IMG/VR virus record: IMGVR_UViG_3300022562_000514
Location: 1 to 28,806 of that record
DNA: 28,806 nt
Reading direction: 5' to 3' (one strand)
Origin: a virus
Shown here: positions 22,347 through 27,852 of the stretch, in pieces
How positions within the stretch are numbered: the first letter of the stretch is position 1
Layout of the letters: the number at the start of each line of letters is the position of its first letter
Made by a program: the position numbers and the translations under genes
Notes under the pieces: generated by a model
Seen by the model: the letters and a program-made list of their open reading frames with translations, nothing else
Told to the model about the DNA's origin: nothing
Databases searched by the model: none

Positions 22347-23243
22347 ATGGACCGACTCAAGACCCTCTTCGCCAAGTGGGCGGCACTGCCGACGCCAGTT
22401 CGGATCGGCGCCATCGCCTTCGTCATTCTCCTCGGCGCCAAGATGGCCTTCGGGCAGGCGGTGGAGGCGCTGAACCGCACCATTGACCAGACGAACTTCA
22501 TCGTCGGCGCGGGCATGGGCCACTGCTCGGGCGAACTCATCTCGCTGGAGTACCGGCTGATCCTGACGAACAACCACTGCGTCGTCGATAACGTTCGGTG
22601 GGTGGATAAGAAGGAAGTCGTTGACGGCGAGGTGATGACGCGGAAGGTCGAGGTCCGCTATGACATGACGGTTCAGCAGAAGTTCTACGAGGCGGGCAAG
22701 GAGGTCGGACGCTCGACCTACCAGGCGGAGATCGTCTCCTACAACAAGGAACACGACCTCGCGCTGCTGCAGGTCAAGACCGCGAAGCTTCCGAACGAAG
22801 AATACATGCACATCTTCGCCGGCAAGCAGGGCGACCTCCAGCGGGGCTCCAAGGTCTACACCATCGGCAACCCTCTGATGCTCGATGCCAGCGTGATGAC
22901 TGGCGTTGTCGCTTCGGTGAACCGGGTATTCCCGCTGCGCGACGGTGGCGAGTTGGCGTTGATCCAGACGGACGCGGGCATCGCGCCCGGCTCCTCCGGC
23001 GGCGCGCTCGTCAACGAAGACCTGCAGATGATCGGCGTAACCGCCCTCATCGCGCGGGGAACGCAGATCGGCCTCGCGATTGCTTATTGGGACATCCAGA
23101 AGTTCCTGACAGGGGCGTGCTACGAGGATGTCTGGAACCCGGAAGGCCAGTCGCACGCCGACTGCGAGGCCGCGAAGACACCCGCAGACGACGGCAAGAC
23201 CGTCAAGGACCTGCTGCGCGAGCTTGTGGACAAACAGCAGTGA
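22347..23243 (+). CDS. Exported trypsin-like serine protease
   Basis: 298 residues. A hydrophobic segment at residues ~19-36 after a short basic N-terminus looks like a signal peptide or anchor, putting the enzyme in the periplasm. The catalytic triad is complete: H77 in LTNNHCVV, D137 in EHDLALLQV and S217 in APGSSGGALV. C60 and C78 stand where chymotrypsin has its histidine-loop disulfide; a second pair (C258, C273) is near the C-terminus. There is no PDZ domain, unlike DegP/HtrA. AAAGGAG upstream fixes the start at 22347. A longer in-frame extension to 22125 has no ribosome site and reads into the intergenic hairpin. The role in the phage cycle is unknown. Confidence 0.85.
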   Translation: MDRLKTLFAKWAALPTPVRIGAIAFVILLGAKMAFGQAVEALNRTIDQTNFIVGAGMGHCSGELISLEYRLILTNNHCVVDNVRWVDKKEVVDGEVMTRKVEVRYDMTVQQKFYEAGKEVGRSTYQAEIVSYNKEHDLALLQVKTAKLPNEEYMHIFAGKQGDLQRGSKVYTIGNPLMLDASVMTGVVASVNRVFPLRDGGELALIQTDAGIAPGSSGGALVNEDLQMIGVTALIARGTQIGLAIAYWDIQKFLTGACYEDVWNPEGQSHADCEAAKTPADDGKTVKDLLRELVDKQQ

Positions 23244-23464
23244 AGAAGATCGCGCAGTGGCACGCCGCCGAGCGGGTGTGGACGATCTACGAGGGCGGCG
23301 TTCCGGCCGTCGCCCTCACCACACCGGACGAACGGCGGCAGGCGCTCTCTGAGCTTCTGGAGGCGGTGCGGCAAGACCTCGGCGAAGTCGTCGATCCCAG
23401 GAGGGCGCTCGCCCGCCCGCTCTACGAACTGGAGGGCCAGATATTTCACGGGCCGGGTCCGTAG
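23240..23464 (+). CDS. Small protein following the protease, 74 aa
   Basis: A GTG start overlaps the protease stop. The product is MKKIAQWHAAERVWTIYEGG..., one beta-like N-terminal part and a helix (RRQALSELLEAVRQDLGEVVD), ending HGPGP. No domain is recognised. Coupled translation with the protease hints at a partner or immunity-like role, but this is speculative. Confidence 0.65.
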   Translation: MKKIAQWHAAERVWTIYEGGVPAVALTTPDERRQALSELLEAVRQDLGEVVDPRRALARPLYELEGQIFHGPGP

Positions 23465-23475
23465 GAGGTGCGGAG

Positions 23476-24531
23476 ATGGTCGCGCAAAAAGGTCAGCCGT
23501 ATGCGCTGACACCTGAGCATTGCCAGCCGGTAGTCGATGAGTACCGGCGGCAGAACCGCAACGTCTCCGCCACGGCCCGCGCGCTCGGGCGGGGACGCAG
23601 CCCGGTTCGGGAAGCGCTCAGGCGGGCGGTGGACTTCGGCATTCTCGGCGACGAGGAGTTGCACGTCCCAAATCTTCCAATCCACAAGAACTTCACCGAC
23701 GCGCTCGCCCGCAAGGCGCTTGCCTACGAGCACAAGCAGCAGAAGGGGCGGTGGACGCGGCCCGTCAAGGTGCACGTTCCCGCGGGTCCGTTCATCCTGA
23801 AGGTCTTCGGCGACCCCCACCTGGACGACGACGCCTGTGACATCGAGCTGTTCGTCCGCGAGTGGCGCAACCTCGACGAGCAGGCGGGCGTCTGGGGCCT
23901 CTGCGTCGGCGACTGGTTCAATAACTGGCGGCAGTCGCTCGCGCACCTCTGGAAGGAGCAGGGCGACCCGACCGATGCGTGGACCATCTTCGTGCAGATG
24001 ATGTACGAGCGCGGCTCAGCGGTGGTCGGGGCGTGTTCGGGCAACCATGACGACTGGACCGCGGCGCCATATGACCCGGTTCAGTTCATCATGGAACAGC
24101 ATGGCGTCAAGTACCGGCGCGGCGCGATCATGCTGCACATCGGGGCGGAGGACTTCGTGTCCGTCGCTCTGCGGCATAAATGGCGCGGCAACTCGATGTA
24201 TTCAGCCGCACATGGCATGATACGCGCGTGCCGCGAAGGGGTGCAGGCGGATCTCCTGATCGGCGGGCATACCCACCAGACCGAGACCCGCCACTACGTC
24301 CACCAGCATGCGGCGATGGAGGGCGAGATCAGCCAGCTTTTGCAGATCGAAGCGTTCAAGCGGTTTGACGACTTCGCAGACGTGCACGGCTTCATGGGCC
24401 CGTCCATCTCCCCAGTCTGCAACTACGTCTGCCAGCCGCACCTTCCCCGCACCAACCCCGACCGCCTGTCGATCGCCTGGGACCACGACGAGGCCGTGGA
24501 CCGGCTGCGCATTGCGAGGGCGCGGGGTTAG
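23476..24531 (+). CDS. HTH plus calcineurin-like metallophosphoesterase
   Basis: 351 residues with GGAGGTG upstream. Residues ~10-55 form a helix-turn-helix (PVVDEYRRQNRNVSATARALG, RSPVREALRRA). Residues ~105-345 are a metallophosphoesterase: GDPH (D113, H115), GDW (D146), GNHDD (N190, H191, D192), HKW (H234) and GGHTHQ (H265, H267), i.e. the full set of metal ligands. Such enzymes cut phosphodiesters in nucleic acids or nucleotides; with an attached DNA-binding domain a nuclease or regulator is plausible. It is the last gene of the + strand operon, far from replication genes, which is unusual. Its end is convergent with the - strand operon, 19 bases apart. Confidence 0.85.
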   Translation: MVAQKGQPYALTPEHCQPVVDEYRRQNRNVSATARALGRGRSPVREALRRAVDFGILGDEELHVPNLPIHKNFTDALARKALAYEHKQQKGRWTRPVKVHVPAGPFILKVFGDPHLDDDACDIELFVREWRNLDEQAGVWGLCVGDWFNNWRQSLAHLWKEQGDPTDAWTIFVQMMYERGSAVVGACSGNHDDWTAAPYDPVQFIMEQHGVKYRRGAIMLHIGAEDFVSVALRHKWRGNSMYSAAHGMIRACREGVQADLLIGGHTHQTETRHYVHQHAAMEGEISQLLQIEAFKRFDDFADVHGFMGPSISPVCNYVCQPHLPRTNPDRLSIAWDHDEAVDRLRIARARG

Positions 24532-24550
24532 GGGCGCTACATATTGCTGA

Positions 24551-24838
24551 TTATGACTCGGTTGTTTCGGTCGGGGCCTGGCGGATGGCGGCGGCGATGT
24601 CAGATCGAGTTTTGAATGCGTCCCCGAGTTGATAGTCCCACCCTCGACAGTCTATCCCGTCGCCGTCGTAATCCTCCGCCACCTTCGCACACCTCTCCCA
24701 CGCCGCCGCGACGGCTTCGGCGATGAGCGTCTGCACGTGGTCGGTGCGGGTGTAGTGAGCATTTTGCACCGCCCACAGTGGAACGTGAGCCCATTCGTTA
24801 TATTCGTTCGCCCAGATCGTCTCCGGCATGTCGCTCAT
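24551..24838 (-). CDS. Small phage protein, 95 aa
   Basis: Begins MSDMPETIWANEYNEWAHVP and contains YTRTDHVQTLIAEAVAAAWERCAKVAEDY, a common motif of short early phage proteins of unknown function (the YTRTD...LIAEA...A pattern recurs in many tailed phages). It is the last gene of the four-gene - strand operon; its ATG overlaps the upstream stop (ATGA). Confidence 0.78.
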   Translation of the reverse strand: MSDMPETIWANEYNEWAHVPLWAVQNAHYTRTDHVQTLIAEAVAAAWERCAKVAEDYDGDGIDCRGWDYQLGDAFKTRSDIAAAIRQAPTETTES

Positions 24839-25047
24839 CTCAGTCCCTCCGCTACACGCGCCAGGTTCAGCGCGTCCTCGTCTGCCCGGACCAGTGCGCC
24901 CGGGATGTTGGTGTGCCGCTCGCCGTCCGCCGCCTCGATGTCGTAGCTCGGGCGCGCGCAGAAGGTGCGGCCGATGACCCGGCCATGCTGCTCATGCGCG
25001 CCGCGCTCGGGGCGGAAGATGATGCGGTCGTCGGGGAAGTGGGTCAT
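24835..25047 (-). CDS. Small hypothetical phage protein, 70 aa
   Basis: The start is taken at 25047 (MTHFPDDRIIFRPERG), which overlaps the upstream stop; an in-frame start at 25173 would run far into the neighbouring gene. Contents: RVIGRTFCARPSYDIEAADGERHTNIPG and a C-terminal helix ALVRADEDALNLARVAEGLR. Not recognised. Tight overlaps on both sides support translation as part of the operon. Confidence 0.7.
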   Translation of the reverse strand: MTHFPDDRIIFRPERGAHEQHGRVIGRTFCARPSYDIEAADGERHTNIPGALVRADEDALNLARVAEGLR

Positions 25048-25319
25048 GGTTTCGGCGCAATCATCCGAAACCAATGACGGACACCGCTGAACATGCCACT
25101 CACGCGGTCTTCGGACGCCTCCCAAAGCACATTCAAGGGGCCGCTTTTGGCCTGCTCTGGCGAAGCAAAACAACTGTTACCGGCGTAACTGTTGTCGCGA
25201 TCAAGCAGCGGCCACCCGCTAAACAAGCACCCATCCCAGAAGAACGCGACCTCGCCTTCTTCCACGGGGAAGCCATCAACGGTCACATCGAATACCTCGA
25301 TGTCAAAACGCTGGCTCAT
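25044..25319 (-). CDS. Small hypothetical phage protein, 91 aa
   Basis: Begins MSQRFDIEVFDVTVDGFPVEEG. Acidic and aromatic-rich (VAFFWDGCLFSGWPLLDRDN, NVLWEASEDRVSGMF, VRHWFRMIAPKP). The pattern is reminiscent of small phage proteins next to DNA-modification genes, but I do not recognise it. It starts 3 bases after the methyltransferase stop, so it is cotranscribed with it. Confidence 0.72.
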   Translation of the reverse strand: MSQRFDIEVFDVTVDGFPVEEGEVAFFWDGCLFSGWPLLDRDNSYAGNSCFASPEQAKSGPLNVLWEASEDRVSGMFSGVRHWFRMIAPKP

Positions 25320-25322
25320 CTC

Positions 25323-26045
25323 TCAATCCTTTCCTGGTTGTCTCGTATGCCACGCCAAGGTGGCGCCGTGGTTGGTCTCCATCACGGCTCCGATGAATTC
25401 CGCCGCGACTTGCGGAACGATTGCATTGCCGAAGCCGCGTCGAGCCATTGTCGCGGGTATCCCATGCGCCCGCACATCTCTTCCGGACTGCATGTCAGAC
25501 CATGCGAACTCGGCCATTTTTGCATCGACGGCGCGGATTGGTTTGCTGTAGCCGTGGGCGTGGCCGACAAAGTAAAGCCTTGGTCGCGCATGGTCCGCGC
25601 CGACCAAGAGTGCCGTAAGAACGACCGCCGCGAACTCGTAGCCCATCGCTTCCATGTCACGGGCGGCGCGATCGCACCAGGAAGCCTTCGGAACCTGCTC
25701 ACCAAATACAATTCCAGGCGATCTTGCAGCGATGAGCCTGGCGAATTCAGGCCACAAATCTGGGGCGTTGTTTCGACCTCGTGCGGCTGTGCTGCCAAAC
25801 TGGCATGGGCAGGAGCCGGTCCAGACGGGTCGGTCGTCGGGCCAGCCGGCAAGACGAAGGGCGAGAGACCAGCCTCCGATCCCGGCGAACCAGTGCGCTT
25901 GCCGAAACCCGGAAAGGTCATTTGGCGTGACATGCTCGATGCTCCTCTCGTCAACCTCGCCCGCTGCGATCTGTCCGGCCGCGATGAGTTCGCGCAGCCA
26001 AGCCGCCGCTTTCGGGTCGTTCTCGTTGTAGTAGGCGCCTGTCAT
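25323..26045 (-). CDS. Compact cytosine-C5 DNA methyltransferase
   Basis: 240 residues from the ATG at 26045 (MTGAYYNENDPKAAAWLREL, the usual start of the phage family); an upstream ATG at 26072 is less likely. Motif I is FAGIGGWSLAL (53-63), motif IV is GSCPCQ with catalytic C81, motif VI is GEQV (E116), motif VIII is ARPRLYFVG and motif IX/X is GFGNAIVPQVAAEF (204-217). The usual PCQPFS box reads PCQFGS. Only ~30 residues separate motif VIII from IX, so the target-recognition domain is almost absent. It is first in the - strand operon; a promoter and operator-like palindrome lie upstream. It may protect phage DNA, or could be a degraded relic. Confidence 0.85.
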   Translation of the reverse strand: MTGAYYNENDPKAAAWLRELIAAGQIAAGEVDERSIEHVTPNDLSGFRQAHWFAGIGGWSLALRLAGWPDDRPVWTGSCPCQFGSTAARGRNNAPDLWPEFARLIAARSPGIVFGEQVPKASWCDRAARDMEAMGYEFAAVVLTALLVGADHARPRLYFVGHAHGYSKPIRAVDAKMAEFAWSDMQSGRDVRAHGIPATMARRGFGNAIVPQVAAEFIGAVMETNHGATLAWHTRQPGKD

Positions 26046-26121
26046 GCCCCCATCTCCGAGACGCTTTCCCATATATTTACGACCGTGCCGCGCAAGTGGC
26101 TTTCACACAAAAGATTACCGT

Positions 26122-26136
26122 TGCCCACCTTGGGCA
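26122..26136. promoter_or_regulatory. Operator-like palindrome TGCCCA-N3-TGGGCA
   Basis: A perfect 6-bp inverted repeat with a 3-base centre. It lies just downstream of the TATAGT -10 box (26144-26139, minus strand), so a bound repressor would sit over the predicted RNA start of the methyltransferase operon. Confidence 0.55.
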
Positions 26137-26195
26137 CCACTATATTGCCATAAAACGCAGCGCAATCACACAAAAACAAGCCAGATAGACCAGAA

Positions 26196-26271
26196 ATCGT
26201 AATGGCATCGTAATGGAAACGCATATAGAACATGCGGCCAGTACGACCCCCGATTACGACCGGATTACGAT
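26196..26271. repeat. Four RTCGTAAT sites in inverted pairs upstream of the integrase
   Basis: Plus-strand copies ATCGTAAT at 26196-26203 and 26207-26214; minus-strand copies at 26253-26260 (GTCGTAAT) and 26264-26271 (ATCGTAAT). Within each pair the spacing is 11 bases, one helical turn, and the pairs face each other. Their midpoint lies close to the predicted integrase transcription start. This looks like cooperative binding of a dimer or tetramer, e.g. a repressor, Xis or the integrase arm-binding domain. Confidence 0.65.
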
Positions 26272-26273
26272 TC

Positions 26274-27197
26274 GTGGCTTCATTCAGAAAGACCAGGGCC
26301 GGGTGGCAGGCACAGGTCGCGCGCAAGGGCGTGCGGAAGGCCAGGACGTTCGCGACGAGGACTGAAGCGAAGGATTGGGCCGCCCGCGAGGAATATCTCA
26401 TTCTACATGGACAGGGGCAATACGGCCCCGGCACACTCGGCGACCTGTTCATGCGGTACGCGCGCGAGGTCTCGCCGAAGAAGCGCGGCGCGCGCTGGGA
26501 GCAGATCAGGCTCGAGCGGTTCTGCCGCGACCGGCTGGCAAAGGTCCCGGCGAAGGACGCGCGCCCCGCCGACTTCGCGGACTGGCGCGACCGGCGGCTG
26601 CGGGAGGTCGCTGCCGGTTCGGTCAGGCGGGAAATGGGCATCATGTCCGCAGTCATGTCGATCGCCCGCAAGGAGTGGGGTGTCTTCACCGTCTCGCCGA
26701 TGCGGGACGTTGCCAAACCTGCGAGCCCGAGGGCGCGGGACAGGCTGGTCACGGACGAAGAGATTGACCGGCTGGTGGCTGCGGCACGAACACCGATGGC
26801 GCGGCTGGCCGTGCAGGCGTTCCGGTTCGCCTGCGCCACGGGCATGCGGGCCGGCGAGGTCCTGAGCGCAGAGGTAGAGGGCCGGGTGGCGCACCTGTCA
26901 GAGACGAAGAACGGGACCGCGCGGGACGTGCCGCTCTCGGCCGCGGCGCTGGCACTCTGGCCCGAGGGCGGGTTTGACCTGACCTCCCGGCAGCTTGACA
27001 CCACCTTCCGGCGGGTGCGCGACAAGGCAGGGCTGGAGGGGCTGACCTTCCATGACAGCCGACACCGCGCAATCACTGACCTGTCCCGCAAGCTCGATGT
27101 GCTGGCGCTGGCGCGGGTGGTGGGGCATCGGGACATCAAACAGCTCATGGCCTATTACAATGAATCGGTGGCGGATCTAGCCGCCCGCCTCGACTAG
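26274..27197 (+). CDS. int: Tyrosine integrase
   Basis: 307 residues from the GTG at 26274, giving MASFRKTRAGWQAQVARKG, the typical opening of the arm-DNA-binding domain; an upstream in-frame ATG at 26232 would add 14 atypical residues and cover the repeat array. Middle: a core-binding SAM-like domain (~55-150). The catalytic set is complete: R192 (GMRAGEVL), K212 (ETKNG), H260-x-x-R263 (HDSRH), H285 (VVGHRD) and Y294 (MAYYN). The enzyme inserts and excises the phage at an att site, which I could not locate. It ends in a 21-base convergent overlap with the excisionase-like gene. Confidence 0.92.
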   Translation: MASFRKTRAGWQAQVARKGVRKARTFATRTEAKDWAAREEYLILHGQGQYGPGTLGDLFMRYAREVSPKKRGARWEQIRLERFCRDRLAKVPAKDARPADFADWRDRRLREVAAGSVRREMGIMSAVMSIARKEWGVFTVSPMRDVAKPASPRARDRLVTDEEIDRLVAAARTPMARLAVQAFRFACATGMRAGEVLSAEVEGRVAHLSETKNGTARDVPLSAAALALWPEGGFDLTSRQLDTTFRRVRDKAGLEGLTFHDSRHRAITDLSRKLDVLALARVVGHRDIKQLMAYYNESVADLAARLD

Positions 27198-27431
27198 ATC
27201 GCCGCGGCGGAACAGCATCTTCTGCCCCTTGCGCACGACCGGCACGCGGCCCTCGCGGGCGTAGCGGCGCATCGTGTCCTCGTTGACGTGCATCAGCTTC
27301 GCCGCCTCCCGCACGTCGAGCATGTCCTCGGGCGGGCTCAGCCGGGCGGCAAGGGCGTCCAGCTTCTCGGCCAGTTCCTCGACCTTCGCGTGGAGTTCGG
27401 CGATGCCGTGGATTTCAATGATCTGGTTCAT
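27177..27431 (-). CDS. Excisionase-like HTH DNA-binding protein
   Basis: 84 residues. N-terminal coiled-coil helix (IIEIHGIAELHAKVEELAEKLDALAARL). Then a MerR/Xis-type winged HTH: MLDVREAAKLMHVNEDTMRRYAREGRVPVVRKGQKMLFRRGDL, matching the excisionase family pattern ('L-x-x-x-E-A-A-x-x-L-x-V-x-x-x-T-x-R-x...G-x-x-P...K-x-x-R-F-x-x-x-D-L'). GGAGGGGG precedes the start. The neighbouring integrase on the opposite strand supports a role in excision or control of att-site recombination. A general regulator is the alternative. Confidence 0.82.
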   Translation of the reverse strand: MNQIIEIHGIAELHAKVEELAEKLDALAARLSPPEDMLDVREAAKLMHVNEDTMRRYAREGRVPVVRKGQKMLFRRGDLVEAGG

Positions 27432-27499
27432 GTCTCCCCCTCCGCTGCCTTGCAGGCGCGGACCAGTTCAGCCTGGGTGAAGGTGGCGCGCTTGGTCAT
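27428..27499 (-). CDS. 23-residue peptide, probably a truncated small phage protein
   Basis: ATG at 27499 opens one base after the upstream stop and the stop overlaps the excisionase start (ATGA). The product is MTKRATFTQAELVRACKAAE plus GET. The ATFTQAEL-R-A-KAA opening is one I associate with small phage proteins of 50-60 residues, so this may be cut short by a stop or deletion. It may still be kept as a coupling leader, since it carries the ribosome site of the next gene. Confidence 0.5.
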   Translation of the reverse strand: MTKRATFTQAELVRACKAAEGET

Positions 27500-27500
27500 G

Positions 27501-27851
27501 TCAGTCCGCCACGCGGCGCGCTTGCTCCGAGAATGGGTCGAACTCGCGCGCAATCCGCATCTCGTATATGCCAGCGGCTAGATCGTGCGCCTCATGCGCC
27601 TTCGCGGCGTCTTGGCGCAACTGCGTCGGGGCATCAACGATGGCGTAAAGGATACGCATGCCCGCCGGAACGTCCGTGACGCGCTCCATGACAGTCACGC
27701 CCGCGTCATCAATGACGTGGTGGTGACCGCTCTCGCTGTGACTGATGATCCACGTGCCGCCCGTCTTTTCAGCGAAGGGGACAAGCCCATCTGGTAGCGC
27801 ATTGATTTTGCGGACGTAGATCTCGCCTTGGGCAAAACAGTTCAAGTTCAT
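27501..27851 (-). CDS. Conserved hypothetical phage protein, 116 aa
   Basis: The start is at 27851 (MNLNCFAQGEIYVRKINALP) with AAAGGAGA upstream, inside the end of the preceding gene; a longer frame to 27899 lacks support. There is an N-terminal half with WIISHSESGHHHVIDD, a histidine cluster that could bind a metal, and strands typical of a cupin-like or jelly-roll fold. The C-terminus is helical. I do not know its function. It is the second gene of a - strand operon ending in the excisionase gene. Confidence 0.75.
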   Translation of the reverse strand: MNLNCFAQGEIYVRKINALPDGLVPFAEKTGGTWIISHSESGHHHVIDDAGVTVMERVTDVPAGMRILYAIVDAPTQLRQDAAKAHEAHDLAAGIYEMRIAREFDPFSEQARRVAD

Positions 27852-27852
27852 G

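Larger units (their letters stand above)
26046..26273. promoter_or_regulatory. Divergent control region between methyltransferase and integrase
   Basis: A/T-rich, 228 bases, no gene. It contains a TGCCCA-CCT-TGGGCA palindrome (26122-26136) and a minus-strand promoter candidate TTGCGC-N15-TATAGT (26165-26139) reading into the methyltransferase operon. It also holds the direct repeat TCACACAAAA at 26103-26112 and 26166-26175, four RTCGTAAT sites between 26196 and 26271, and a plus-strand -10 candidate TATAGA (26224-26229) in front of the integrase. The arrangement fits repressor, Xis or integrase arm-type sites; which one cannot be decided from sequence. Confidence 0.65.

Noticed and set aside
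25074-26153. 359-codon plus-strand frame across the methyltransferase operon
   Set aside because: Antisense to a gene with clear C5-methyltransferase motifs; no motif of its own.
26042-27148. 368-codon minus-strand frame across the integrase
   Set aside because: Antisense of the integrase with its complete catalytic residues; composition is Ser/Arg-rich shadow.
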